A DNA stretch of 64,000 bases from Chrysopilus asiliformis (GCA_964034945.1 OZ035964.1:2877107-2941106), one strand, 5' to 3'; counted from the first letter of the stretch, positions 1-11,389 are shown. Notes: generated by a model not told the origin, from the sequence alone. Numbers and translations: made by a program.

Positions 1-1170
1 CTGTTTATCGTAGATGTACGTTCATTATAGCAAAATATAAGGAAATTGTCTGAAATTTTAAAAAAATACTGTTGTGAGAAAGACTTTCCCACAAATTTTT
101 TCACGGCAGAGTAAAATTTTGGAAAATTTGGAGGAAAATTCTTTTCGTGGTTACTTTTGTTCATGAAATTTTACTGTTAGATGCTAAATACAATTCTCTA
201 GCACTTCTTCAAAGACACCAAATTATTATTTTTAACTGCTTTCGTGCTATGGACCGGAAACTAACCCGTAGTGACAGAAAATCACTTGAAAAAATCGCCA
301 AAGGCAAACAATTTTGCCGACAAGGCGGAAACGTGTGATCGCACTTAATTTTAACATATAGACGAATTATGTAAAATTACATTCTAAACCCTTTTCTCTT
401 TGAAACTTTTTCGATACGGTGAATTTTTTTCGTGAAAAACGACAAAAACTTCAATTTTTAGGGGGGAGAAGGGAAGGAATATCCGATTTCGGCTGATTTT
501 TCACCAATTATTACTCTTTATGAGACACGCATTTGTGCAAAATTTCAAACCTCTAGCATAAGTCGTTTGGAAAATCAAAAAATCTCGTTAAAAAAAATCA
601 AAGAAAATTTTCGCAGGGGAAACAAACAAATGGACACCAATTGGAAAATCGATTTTATTGAAAAGAATTTTATATTTTCTGAAAGATTTTCAAAATTGTG
701 GGGATTTAAAGTGAAAATGCAAAATCGCTTTGAAAATACGAATTTATAAGCAACTTTATTGAATAAATGAAAAAACAACGCAAAATTTTCGTTGTTTAGC
801 ACTGATTTTCAGCATTTCCTGATTTTCCTCGTCTTCACAGATTTTTCATCAGTTTTACGGGAAAATACATGCAAAAGCGATGCGCATAAAAACTTAGCAT
901 TTTCGTAAACTCAAAATCTGTAATTTTGCATATTTAAATAATTTTCATTATGGCGGGTTTTTAGCTATCAGTCGAAAAATTTCTCACGGGTTAATCTACT
1001 CGAAGGCATAGGAACTTTTTTTTAACAAATCTTAGGAGAAGTTTTTTCCGAAAATGAAAATAATAAAACTTTTCACAATTTCCGTCTGAAAATGGGAAAA
1101 AAGGTTTATTAGGTTTCGTTCGCATAAATTGCTGTTGGTATTTTACAGTCAAAACAGAAAAAATACAAAA
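1..1170. other. AT-rich DNA without a recognised gene
   Basis: Only short chance ORFs are present on either strand. Stretches such as 420-480 and 540-620 contain the wording common in the dispersed repeats of this window (for example 'caccaattattactctttatgagacacgcatttgtgc'-like degenerate text), but no clear element ends were found. Confidence 0.5.
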
Positions 1171-1533
1171 AATTCAAATTTGGTCGAAAAATTCAAAAAA
1201 ATTCGCGCTAATAGGGTGGCCACAGGAAGAATATTCTTGCACCCAAAGTAATTCGAGTCCGCTCCCGCCGCTCACCTGGCAGTTCTTTCTCTGAAGACAT
1301 TCGCGGGTGTTGTTTTTTAGTGCCTCACATATTTTTTTATCGGATTCAGCTAATATTAATAAAAAATTCGTTAATATCTTTGCAATCCATCGATGGATCG
1401 GCCGTTCGCTTTCCAGAAATCCTAAAATAATTCGTTCGTGCGCAAATGCGAACCGTCTGGCTGTCGGTTTCAGTTTTGTTTCTGATCGCGGACAGAAAAA
1501 AAAATTCTGGAAATTTCCGGCGATTTTCTTGCA

Positions 1534-1608
1534 ATGGCGGCGGGGCAAAAGAAACGCATATCGGGAATCGGAGGAATGATTTCACTTTATGGAAATCTGA
1601 AAATCCAG
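1534..1608 (+). CDS. Possible first coding exon of an unknown gene
   Basis: An ATG in good context opens 25 codons (MAAGQKKRISGIGG... ending LKIQ) that run straight into a strong donor, CAG followed by GTAGGTG. The surrounding 1260-1600 is clearly richer in G+C than its flanks, as expected for a promoter-proximal exon. No downstream exon of matching phase could be assigned, and the peptide is not recognised. It may be a real 5' exon whose partner exons lie in the repeat-filled stretch to 7 kb, or a chance combination of ATG and donor. Low confidence. Confidence 0.22.
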
Positions 1609-1842
1609 GTAGGTGTTATTATATTTTATTATTTAATACACATATATATAAATTTCGTTATTTTTTTTGCAATCAAAAATTCCAGGTCCCGATTCTACCG
1701 AAATTCGTTAATAAAAATTTGGTGGAGGGGGGTAGCGAATTTCGGTAGAGTTGAGCTAAAATTTTTGATGGAAAACGAAATCTTAAGAAATCTGACTCGG
1801 ATTTCTTTGGAAATTGTGTTCTGGCAAATATATATTAAAATA

Positions 1843-2922
1843 TCTATATATATAAAAATGGATGTTTGTCTGTTTGTCTGTCTGTTTGTCTGTCTGTTTG
1901 TCTGTCTGTCTGTTTGTTTGAGATTACAAAACTCAAAAACTACTGGACCGATTTTTAGGCGGTTTTTTGCAAAATCATCTGCGTTGCCAGGAGCAGGTTT
2001 TTAGCTATGTAGATTTTCAAAATTCGAAACGGAAGGTCCTGTAAGGATAATGAAAATATCCTTTTTCGCATTTCTCCCCGGAAAAATTTGCATTATGGGG
2101 TTTTTGGGGTCGCTGATCACGGCTCTGCTGTTGGAATTTTAAAATTCGAAACGGAAGGTCCTGTAAGGATAACGAAAATATCCTTTTTCCATTTTTACCG
2201 GGGAAAATCGGCATTGTGGGGTTTTTGGGATCGCTGATCACGAATTCGGTATTAGATTTTCAAAATTCGAAACGGAAGGTCCTGTAAACATAAATATCCT
2301 TTTTCCCTTTTTTCCCCGGAAAAATTTACATTATAGGGTTTTTGGGGTCGCTGATCACGGCTCTGCTGTTGGAATTTTAAAATTCGAAACGGAAGGTCCT
2401 GTAAGGATAACGCAAATATCCTTTTTCCCCGGAAAGATTGGCATTATGTTTGGGATCGCTGATCACGAATCCGGTATTAGATTTAGAAAAATTTGAAACG
2501 GGAGGTCCTGTAAGGATAACGCAAATGTCCTTTTTCCCGTTTTTCCCGAAAAAATGGGTATTAAGGGGTTTTCAGGGTCGCTGATTACGAATCCGGCGTT
2601 TCAGTTTCAATAACACTAACGGAAGGTCCTGTAAGGATTACGTTGATTTTCAAGTTTTTTTAAGTTGGTTTTTTGGCATTCTAAATCTATATGTGCAAAA
2701 ATAATAGACTCAAAAACTACTGGACCGATTTTTACTTGGTTCATTGTAAAATGATCTGCGTTGTCAGGAGCGAGGTTTTAGCTATGCTAGATTTTCAAAA
2801 TTCGTAACGGAAGGTCCTGTAAGGATACCATTTTTTTCCAAAACTTTTTAAGTTATTTATGGTTTTTTGGCATTCTAAAATTCATACAAAAAACTTTTAG
2901 CTGCCAACCTAGGGTCTGCTAG
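1843..2922 (+). mobile_element. Helitron-like non-autonomous element with internal tandem repeats
   Basis: Starts TCTATATATATAAAAATGG directly after an A and ends ...GGGTCTGCTAG directly before a T, matching the Helitron rule (5' TC, 3' CTRR, insertion between A and T). Near the 5' end is a TGTC/TGTT microsatellite (1864-1918). The body holds about seven degenerate units of roughly 120 bp, each with 'cggaaggtcctgtaagga' and 'ggggtcgctgatcacg' (about 2017-2830). No Rep/helicase ORF is present. The same ends recur at 25584-26357 and 51267-51586. Confidence 0.6.
2017..2640 (+). repeat. Degenerate ~120-bp tandem repeat inside the Helitron-like element
   Basis: Five to six consecutive units carry the order: 'attcgaaacggaaggtcctg', 'taaggataacg', 'atatcctttttcc', a C/G-rich spacer with 'ccggggaaaa', then 'gggatcgctgatcacgaat'. 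Related units occur at 25960-26240 in the second copy, so the tandem structure belongs to the element and not to the locus. Confidence 0.7.
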
Positions 2923-2944
2923 TTATATATATTTTAAAAAATAT

Positions 2945-3280
2945 ATCTTTTATTTAGCTTGCTTTTATTTAGCTTGCCTTCGTGTCTGTCTGTTTGTCTG
3001 TCTGTCAGATCAAATCTTGCAATCAAATTTTGACCCACTTCCACTCATCCGATTCACTTGAAATTTTGTACACTTATATAAGTCCGATGACAATACAATA
3101 TTTTCTCTACTTCGTCCTTGTAAGGATAAGGGAAGGTCCTGTGAGGATAACGTGATTATCCTTTTCTCCAAATTTTCCGGAAAAAAATTTATTCTGGGGG
3201 TCTTTGGGGTCGCTGAATACGATTCTCAAGTTAAAAAGCCTGTAAGGTCATCTCAAATGTAAGGATATATATTCGAAGAC
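2945..3280 (+). repeat. Fragment related to the Helitron-like family
   Basis: Contains a short CTGT array, 'gacaatacaatattttctctacttcgtccttg' wording, then 'ggaaggtcctgtgaggataacg' and 'ggggtcgctgaatacg'. The same order is found at 49320-49570 in an intron of the astacin gene, so this is a distinct subfamily of the 'tcctgtaagga' repeats. The ends are not defined. Confidence 0.5.
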
Positions 3281-3310
3281 TAAAAAGAACAAAATAAAAA
3301 AAATAAAAAA

Positions 3311-3562
3311 TAAATTTTTTAAAAAAAGCTTTTATTAAAAAAAATGCACTAAAAAGAAAAAAAAATAATTTTCTGGACGCTGTGTATCACAAATATAAAA
3401 GCTTTTAAAAAGCGAGATAAAGCATAAAACAATAAAATACGAGTAAACATTTATCTCGCTTTTTAAAAGCTTTTATATTTGTGATACACAGCGTCCAGAA
3501 AATTATTTTTTTCTTTTTAGTGCATTTTTTTAAATAAAAGCTTTTTTTTTAAATTTTTTTTT
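3311..3562. mobile_element. Foldback element, ~110-bp arms
   Basis: Bases 3311-3420 and 3451-3562 are near-perfect reverse complements, separated by about 30 nt. Landmarks are 'ctggacgctgtgtatcac' on the left and 'gtgatacacagcgtccag' on the right, with 'aaagcttttaaaaagcgagataa' next to the loop. A degenerate relative is at about 49650-49850, also directly after a 'tcctgtaagga' repeat, so the two were probably copied together. No ORF. Confidence 0.75.
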
Positions 3563-3760
3563 AATATATATATTTAAATATATAATATGTATTATATATA
3601 TTTTTCAATATAATTTTTTAATATATATATATTTTAATATATATATTTTAATATATATATTTTTTAATATATATATTTTAATATATATATTTTTTAATAT
3701 ATAATATATATATTGTATATATATATATATGTATGCATGTATATATATTTTTTTAAAGAA
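3563..3760. repeat. TATATATTTTAA-type AT microsatellite
   Basis: Nearly pure A/T with an irregular 10-14 bp period of 'tatatatatttttaa'. It directly abuts the foldback element. The ORF-like reading on the minus strand here (repeated Tyr-Ile-Lys) is a product of the low complexity. Confidence 0.8.
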
Positions 3761-3779
3761 ATATATTTGCCAAAACACA

Positions 3780-4800
3780 AATAAATCCGAGTCAAATTTC
3801 TCAAGATTTCGTTCCCCGCCAAAAATTTTAGGTCTCAATTCTAGCGATAATTTGGCAGGGAATGAATTTCTGTGAAATTAGGGTCTAGAATTTTTGGCGG
3901 GAAACGAGTTTTCTAGAAATCGGCGGCAGCAGCAAGTTTTATTTTTGCGCAGTAAGATAGCAGTAAATCTTATGGAAGAAAATATCCTTCTGTGCTATTT
4001 TTGTGTTCCAGCGTAATAGAGCCAAGATGCTTCCAGACTTCTATTTTCGTTTGTGGGGTGTTTTTTTTCGAACACTACAGAAAAAAAAGACGTAAAAATG
4101 GACGGTGGTCGGTTGCTAGAAATTTCGAGGCGCAAGAAACGCAAAATTGTGTCTTTAAAACGCTTAAAATTATTTAAAAACAAGCGTTGAAAAGGATTAG
4201 AGTAATTGCGGATCATTTTGCCGATTTTTTTCGAGCCGGGAAAGTGCTGATATTTCCATAAATTCAATTCATATGAAATCAATGGAAAAAAGTTTCGTCT
4301 TCATATGGCCATACTGGTAGCCTCTGGCAGTGATCGCACAGTCGATGGAGCTTCGGTCCCGTTTGTCGCCATTTTATTGAGATTTGCGTGAAGTACGCAT
4401 TTTTCGTGTGTTTTGTCGATAAAAAGGTTGCGATTTTCTCCATTTTTCGCGTCTTTTTCGGAATTTAATGGAGTGCCGACAAAATAGTTTTTTTTTTAAA
4501 TTCGCAAGGCAGTTTCGAAAGCTCTCAGGAAATTCTTACAAACGGAAAATCATTCGATAATGCGAAAATCATTCGAAAAAGCGTTGATGGAGAATAATCT
4601 TTGGTGGTAAGATTTTGGTTCACTAAAATTGTTAGGCAAACCTTGTTGCCCCGCAATTACCCGGAAAACTTAGCAATATTTTAGTCTCTATAAAAACTTC
4701 TTCGGATGAGAAACATTTTTATAGTATTTTTGGCTTTAACATTTTTTCAGTGGATTTTCTGGAAACAAATTTCTGAATTTTCTAAGGGGTTGTAAATGGG
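3780..4800. other. No gene recognised
   Basis: The stretch 4290-4620 is somewhat richer in G+C. It contains ATGGAGAATAATCTTTGGTG followed by a donor-like GTAAGA at 4588-4609, which could be a 5' exon of the spliced transcript proposed for 5641-6916, but the phase gives only a 21-codon ORF. Nothing else is supported. Confidence 0.3.
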
Positions 4801-4808
4801 GTTTTTAT

Positions 4809-5545
4809 AGTGGTTTCCTTTCCTATTTTATACGAAATACGTAGTAATATGCAGTATTGTGATCATGAAAAATTCCGATCTATTAATTTTGTCTTCAATA
4901 CCTTTTTCGAGTATTGCCGAGTATTTTCGAGTCGATCGGAATCATATTACAGAAATATCCTTCTATCGGTCTCTCAGCCTGTGTATAAGATTTGTCAAAA
5001 ACTAATCGAGATAGAGCCATGAAATGTTACAAGGATATTTGGTCCTGGAGTGGGACGATCCAGTCAACTTTTGGTAAAAATTCGTTAACCGGAAGTAACC
5101 AAAATGGCAGCTTTTTAAAAATCGTAATTTGGGTTTTTTGCTGTTTACTCCGAAACCAATCGTTTTTCAGTAGTTTTATGTATGACAAAAGTTGAAGATG
5201 GTAAAATTAGAAGAGAATAATATAAAATTTAATATATATAAGAGAATAATATTTGCCACAATATTGTCTTTTATTGCTAGCTATTTTATTGTTACCGTTT
5301 TTGAGATATTTTCATCAAAATTTAAAAAAATACGAAATTGCTTGCAAACTAACGTTTTTCGAAAAAAAAGTTAAGAATAAATTTAAGATATTAAAATTCT
5401 CCACAGTTCTGCCTTTCTTTACACGGTGACAGCTTTTACCGTTATCGAGATATTTCAGATTTTGGTCAAATGAAAATTCATATTTTTATATAAACTAATA
5501 TTTCATTCATCCGGGTTTATTTTCATCAAAAATCTAGAATTAAAA
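4809..5545 (+). repeat. Copy of dispersed family 1 (TTTCTTATAC...ATGATCATGAAAAATT)
   Basis: Shares the ordered blocks 'cagtattgtgatcatgaa', 'ctattaattttg', 'cgagtcgatcgg', 'tggtcctggagtgggacg', 'caacttttggt', 'ttaaccggaagtaaccaa', 'aaatggc' and repeated 'aacggtaaaagatatc'-type wording with 24775-26450, 54852-55645, and (inverted) 20923-21817. No coding capacity. The microsatellite portion is reduced to a few CTGT-like words near 4965. Confidence 0.65.
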
Positions 5546-5640
5546 TCGTTTTTTTAATCAAAGTTTTAATAAGGCATTTTCAGTGATGTTTTCAATAGAA
5601 TTTAAAGCTAATTTTTGTGTTTTTTTCTGTTTCTTTGCAG

Positions 5641-6916
5641 TTCATTAATAGGTTTCCATGATCGTGATTTTCTTCAACTATTTTAAAAATATTTCTACGT
5701 TTTACGGGCAGGAAATCTTTCAAAGGTAAGTGAGAAGTTCCTTCTCAATTTTTAAAATATCCTTAAAATATTTAAATTATTTTAACCCCGACAATAAGTG
5801 CATTATTTTATGATTGATATTTTTTTTTTAATTTCCACACTTTGTTCCGCTTTTTAGTTGCGTTTTGTCTCCTAATGGAAAACTTTTTCATTTTCTCGCC
5901 GGTGTCTTTATGCTACATTTACACGAATGACAAATTTGTCATTTTTTTCTTGTCATTATGTTAATTCCCGTGTAAATGGCATAATTTTTGTAATTTTTTC
6001 TGTCAGAAAATGTCAATTTCTCATAAAAGAATGAACTTGTCCATTCTTTTATGCCAGATTGTCATTCGTGCAAACGCAATATTAGTTATGACAAAAGTTG
6101 AATACTAAAGTTGTCATAACTAATATTGCGTTTGCACGAATGACAATCTGGCATAAAAGAATGGACAAGTTCATTCTTTTATGAGAAATTGACATTTTCT
6201 GACAGAAAAAATTACAAAAATTATGCCATTTACACGGGAATTAACATAATGACAAGAAAAAAATGACAAATTTGTCATTCGTGTAAATGTAGCATTAGAT
6301 ATGGTGAGCATTTTTTTGAAAATTATCTTTAAATTTCCCCTTTGGATAATTTTTTGAGAACTTTTGTGTCTAATACTAATTTCTTTTACAGATTTAGCAG
6401 CACTTGCATATCAGAACCGGCTGCAAGGCGTATTGTGCCATAAATCTAATGATTTTCATTCTTGTCGTCTGGGAAATATTCTAAGGGTAAGTGAAAATTT
6501 AGTTTTTATTTAGATTTTTTAAAATCCACTTAATTCTATTAAATTATTTCCTGATTCCACATCTAGAAATTTAATCAGCATATTTTTCTTTTAAGTATCA
6601 GATGCTTTCCCGCAGTTTTCTACATTTAAATCCCGGCGATTCATCGGTAAATAGCTTTTTTTTAAATTTTCTTTATTATTAAAATTTTTTCTATCATTTT
6701 TCAATTATTTAGCAATAGTTTTTGGTTAGTTTTGAATTTTAATTTTTTCTCTCAATTTTTTACAGCTGCATAACAAGATATATGAAAACTTTGTGCATCC
6801 GAGCAAGCTAAAAAAGAACGTCGATGTGATTTCAAGATTTTGACACATTCTTAAGCGATTTCGCTAAGTGCCCAATCCACACCACCATCATCAATCAACA
6901 ACGCACTCGATAAAAG
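5641..6916 (+). ncRNA. Putative spliced transcript (4 exons), coding status unclear
   Basis: Four candidate exons have good splice signals: 5641-5725 (tttgcag / GTAAGTG), 6392-6486 (ttttacag / GTAAGTG), 6596-6646 (tttaag / GTAAATAG) and 6766-6916 (ttttttacag / GTTAGTG). Exons 2-4 share one continuous frame, reading LAALAYQNRLQGVLCHKSND..., then YQMLSRSFLHLNPGDSS, then LHNKIYENFVHPSKLKK..., to a stop at 6841-6843. That is about 74 codons with all phases agreeing. No in-frame ATG was found upstream: exon 1 carries stops in the required frame. It may be an lncRNA, a 5' UTR, or a small protein with a missed first exon. The peptide is not recognised. Confidence 0.35.
5911..6294. mobile_element. 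Foldback element with two 184-bp arms
   Basis: The left arm 5911-6094 and right arm 6111-6294 are reverse complements of equal length around a 16-nt spacer (6095-6110). The ends are TGCTACATTTACACGAATGA and its complement. It is flanked by TTA on both sides, consistent with a 3-bp TTA duplication of the kind made by PIF/Harbinger-like elements. It lies in the intron between the 5641 and 6392 candidate exons. No ORF; it would transcribe into a very long hairpin. Confidence 0.9.
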
Positions 6917-7208
6917 GTTAGTGATTTTTCTATCTTTAACGGTTAGTATTATGTTTAAAGTGGGAAAAGGTGCCATGTTGATATTATTATCTCCCTTAAT
7001 TGTTGCCCTTATATTTCTTTCACTCTATTTCTGTTTATTATAAATTTAATTAGCCCTTCTAATTCATTGGTATAATCGTTTGAAGAAAGTATTGTATTCA
7101 TGATGCAGAACGTGGGCAGGTAGAACATTTCTAATCAGTATCAAATCCGTTTCGGGCAAAATTATGAGGATGTCCGTGCATCTACTTGTCAATCTTTCTG
7201 TCAGTCGT
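6917..7208. other. No feature recognised
   Basis: AT-rich, with a fragment of dispersed family 1 wording near 7085-7110 ('gaaagtattgtattcatga') and a little CTGT-like sequence at 7180-7205. No gene. Confidence 0.4.
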
Positions 7209-7480
7209 CACTCAGAAAAATGGAGGCTAACTCGACGACCTACATACGGCGTAATTGGCCTCGGGCAGGCGCGCGTTCGCCTGCATGTGGGCAAGTAAAA
7301 CTGAGTTGACCTGTGGTCGGAGAAATTCTGAAATTAAGCCACCAGCAGGTGAAGTAGGGCATTGGGAGCTGCACGAGTTGACCTTAGATAGGTTAACTCT
7401 GACCGCTAGCTGGCTTACAGACACCTCTGCAAGGACAGAGTTAACCTGAAAAAAAGTTGACCTGGACATTTTTCTGAGTG
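7209..7480. mobile_element. GC-rich TIR element (CACTCAGAAAAATG...)
   Basis: Starts CACTCAGAAAAATG and ends CATTTTTCTGAGTG, an inverted repeat of 14 bp. The interior is markedly GC-richer than its flanks and repeats 'gttgacct' / 'gttaacct' words on both strands. No ORF of note. A clear target-site duplication was not found. It lies just beyond the 3' end of the SELENBP1 gene. Confidence 0.65.
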
Positions 7481-7601
7481 CTTCATTCACTCTGTGTAAA
7501 ACGCCCCCCCCCCCCCTCTCTCCACCGTAGCTGTACCACTGGCTAAAAGCAAAAAAAAAATCTCTGAATTTCCAAACAACAAAAAAACACCAGCTCAAAA
7601 T

Positions 7602-7664
7602 TTATCGTTTTTTTAATAATCTCATAATTGTAATTTATAATAATTCAATTGAATAAAAAACAAA
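7602..7664 (-). promoter_or_regulatory. 3' UTR with polyadenylation-signal variant of SELENBP1
   Basis: About 55 nt beyond the stop codon, the minus strand reads ATTAAA (plus-strand tttaat near 7612), a common variant signal. The model is by position only. Confidence 0.35.
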
Positions 7665-10600
7665 TCAGTTTGCCAGCCAAATATCCGAGGTACAATCGCC
7701 ACCCGGATAGCGCATCTCGTGTGGCAATGATGGTCCGTTTGGCTCTTTACCGAAATCAACCAAAAAGTCCGGATTCAATTTCATGCCACCATTGATTGTG
7801 TCGACATCGATTTGGACGATGGTGCCACCGGCTTGAACCATTTTTGGATAGAACTGTGAAACAAAAGAGTTGCAATTATTAACGAAAAATCGATTATTGC
7901 CGACTCCACACATCGCAACCAACTGTTGCGTCAACGTTGGTACATGTTGGCCGAAAATTTTTGTAAAAGTTTAAAAAAAAAAAACAATTTAATTGTTCAA
8001 TTTTGTTGCAAAAAAAATCACCTGCTTATCCCATGGCGAATAAAGTGACGACGAGACGTACAATCGCTTACCATCGAGCGATAATTGAATCATTTGTGGT
8101 CCCCCTTCAAGACGGCGATGCCCCTTCATAATACATGGATCCGGTTGTACACTCAGCTCTTTATCCTCGACAACTTTAACGCTGGAATCATTTAGTATGG
8201 CACCACCGAGGAAAATTTGACCCGTTAACTTCGGTTTTGATGGATTCAATATATCGTATTGCCTGACATCACCGTGCAGCCAATTGCTAAAGTATAAAAA
8301 TCGATCGTCCAATGATATTAGAATATCAGTCATCATTCCGTTAATTTCATCGCTAGGCCATCCCGTTACTTTCTTTGCTGGTACATCGATCACTTTTTCA
8401 ACACAAAATTCATCGCTATCTTGGGATTTTTTGTAGAAATGATAGACATTGGCGTATAGTGCTGTTCCAACGAATCCCTGGCACTCTTTCGGATTATGTA
8501 GAAATCGTATTTCCAATGGAGTTATGCCCTCCATGCCCAAATCGATCGTTTGACGGAGAGTATGATCGGACCATTTGTAGAAGTTCAACCGTCGACCATA
8601 TTGTTTGGGATCATCGATATCGGATGGATGAAAGCCCCTAAAATTTTTAATGATGTTTGTTCGTAAAATACGTCATACACTGGGAAAGACGGGTGGAGAG
8701 AATTAAGATATGCAAAACTAGAGGCCAACGGCACGAGACCAGCACCACTGGCGAGAGATTTTGCGAACCAAGGTCGAAAATTGATTGAGGTGGGTAAGAA
8801 AAAGCAAAAAGTAAACAAAAATTCGCAAAACGACAATTACCCGAGGGGTCAACCATCAAATATGACGACAGACAAAATTTTTATTCAAAAAAATTCTTGT
8901 GCGGGAGTGGGAGGAAGGAGTGGTCCGATTAGATTTTGATGTATGGACCGATTATGTAAAATCGTATGGAATTTTCACAAAAAGAATACTGAATTCGACT
9001 CCCTTTTTTCCTTTGAAATCGGATCCTTATAGAATTAGGCGGGACACCAACAGTGGGAGCAGGAGACGAGCCAAGGGGAGGTGAGAGGTATAAGAAATTA
9101 TTTACTTTCTGTGCCTTTTTTCCCGGATTCGATTTCACAATCAATGGAAAAGCCAGGATTGAATAAATGACTTTATGTATCTATGCCGGTAGATATGGCA
9201 GGTTTTATTGAAATTTTGCATTTTGTGATCATTTTCCAGCATGTAGTAATTTTTTTTTTTTGAAAAATTTCATTTCGTAAATTTTTGAAATTTTTAAAAA
9301 AAATACTCAAGAAAACTTCAAGTCACGAGAAAAAATTCTTTTTGACAAAAAAGTTCTACCTTTTCAAGAAAACCAAAAAACACACATTCTTTAGAATCCT
9401 TATACCTATCAAAAACAATTTTCCGCTAGTCGATAGGGCAAAAATTACGCGAGAGACAAACGGTTTTCTAAATGTTAAATCCTTAAAAATTGAATCCTTT
9501 TATCTCGGAAACGGCTAAAAGGATTTTTATGCAATTTGGAATCTTGGGGTTTTCGGGGACGAGGAATCGATATCCGGTGTCGTTTTTGGGGAAAAAAGGA
9601 TTTTTCAAGGACCTCGTCCTTTTGCCGCCCAAACCATACCACCCCCCTCAAAAAGGACACCGGATATCGATTCTCCATCCCCGATAACCTATAAATTCTG
9701 AATTTCGGCCCGATCGGAGGACTTCAATTTTTCGTCCTTAAAAAAGTACAGGGGTCCCCCTTGTGATTGTTTCAAATTTTTGACACGTCTCCGATTTTAC
9801 TGAAACTTGGCATAGGGGGGTTTTTATGGCCCCTGATTGAGAATCCGTTGTCTATTTTTTGATATCAAAAATGGTTTGTGCGGGGCAGGGGGCGGAGGTG
9901 TCTCACGAAAAACGGAATTTTCGCTTACTATTTACTAATAATCACTTGCGAAAGTTAAGGTCTTCATGGACGGACAGACAAATAGACGGACAGCCGGGTG
10001 GACGGATAGACAGACGGACGGACATGCGGAAATCAAAATGGTGTAGTTCATTTTTGTGTGAAGGAAAGAAAAAAAAGGAAATAATAAGAAAAATAAGAAA
10101 TAAATAGAAGCAAAATACGAAAGGAGGACGGGGGAAGTAGGGTCCGAAAATTCCTGTGACATATTTATCCCTCATATAAGAAAAAAACACAAAAAAAAAA
10201 TACAAAGTAGACCACAAAGTCAATAAGTTTGTGTGAATTTAAGGCGCATTCGACCACAAATTTCGGATTGAAAGCTCTAACATTTGTATTGAAAGCTCTT
10301 GAATTGAAATCACTGGACTGATTGTGGTGAAGTTTTGGACAGAACTCTTTAAACCGAAAATCACCACAAATTTTGGATGGAAAGCTCTAACTCGAAAACT
10401 TTTCGACCGATTAAGGTAAAATTTTGTCATATATTTTGAGTGAAATTAAATGAGGGGGAAAATTTTATGAAAACGAATTCAAACATACTTTCTAAACAGC
10501 TTTGGAGCGCCCCATTCCGAAGCCACCATCACATCGAAATACGGCTGATACCAGAAATCATATCCGCATAAAGACCGTTTCTCGCCCTTTGTCCACGTTC

Positions 10601-11389
10601 CGATTATCTCAAAATTCTTATTGAGTAGTAAAAATTCACCCTTTGCGTCTGCATTCTCATCGCCCATTGTCGAAATCATGATCGTACCATCGGCCAAACA
10701 GTGTGTCGTATGAGGCGCTGAGACATTATTTTTCAATAGTTCGATGCCATCAATTTTTTTATACAGTTCCGGTTTCTTGGGATCTTTTCCGGTATCCAAA
10801 ATATAAATGCTATTTGAATTTAGGCACGGCAAAATTATTTTATCCCGAATTGGGATCGTGGATTTTAAATCATTGTTGGTTTTATGACAACTTGAACAGG
10901 TATTCCATCCGCTGTGGTGTAATTCATCACCTGGCTTCATTGTGAAAGTCCGGTGTATTATCTAGAAAGAAAAACAAAATATTTGATGGTGGAGAGGAGG
11001 TTCAAATTTACGTTTATTGCAAGAAAAAAAATCATGTTTTCTATTGAAAATGATTGGAATTTCGCCGCTTCGCATAAAAGTATATAACTGACGGTTAATA
11101 AACCGTTAATATTTAAAAAAAAAAGAAAATCATAAATTCTTACCTGACAATAAGTTGAACTTTTTGGATCAACATCAACGACACTCAAGTAATCTCCATT
11201 TGGCTCGTCAAGATTTGGCTGAACGGTGACCACATAAAGAATCTCCTCTCTCGGGCCATTCTTGTACGCATCCATTGGCGATTTGTATCCGGGGCCCATG
11301 CAACATTTTTTATCTGCAAACAGATTACCACAAAATAAAAACCAACCAATTTATCAGTTTTTAAAAATTCACTTACTTAAATCGGACAT
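7665..11389 (-). CDS. SELENBP1: Selenium-binding protein 1 / methanethiol oxidase
   Basis: Coding exons on the minus strand are 11377-11389, 11144-11313, 10489-10961, 8022-8637 and 7665-7853 (1461 nt, 486 aa; the human protein is about 472). All introns are GT-AG and all phases match. The 56-kDa selenium-binding family oxidises methanethiol to formaldehyde, H2O2 and H2S in the cytosol. Visible family signatures are GPGY near residue 12, [29 protein letters not shown] at 73-86 (two candidate metal/selenium-ligand Cys), [63 protein letters not shown] and the C-terminal [15 protein letters not shown]. The first exon encodes just MSDL plus one base. It starts at the first ATG upstream of KKCCMGPGY; Met10 would be an alternative if that tiny exon is wrong. 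Intron 3 (1.85 kb) carries a dispersed repeat. The gene looks intact. Confidence 0.95.
8845..10060 (-). repeat. Copy of dispersed family 2 in SELENBP1 intron 3
   Basis: Carries, in minus orientation at 8860-9130, the 'ctgctcc...gctgatgtcccgcctaatcc' block. The ordered blocks 'ttttatctcggaaacggc', 'gaggaatcgatatccggtgt', 'caaggacctcgtccttttg' and 'aaaggacaccggatatcgat' follow at 9490-9690, and a GGACAGAC microsatellite at 9965-10025. Includes the conserved inverted repeat around 'gaatcgatatccggtgtc' (9563-9682). Non-coding. Confidence 0.7.

Noticed and set aside
3605..3838. 77-codon Tyr/Ile/Lys ORF
   Set aside because: Reads an AT microsatellite.
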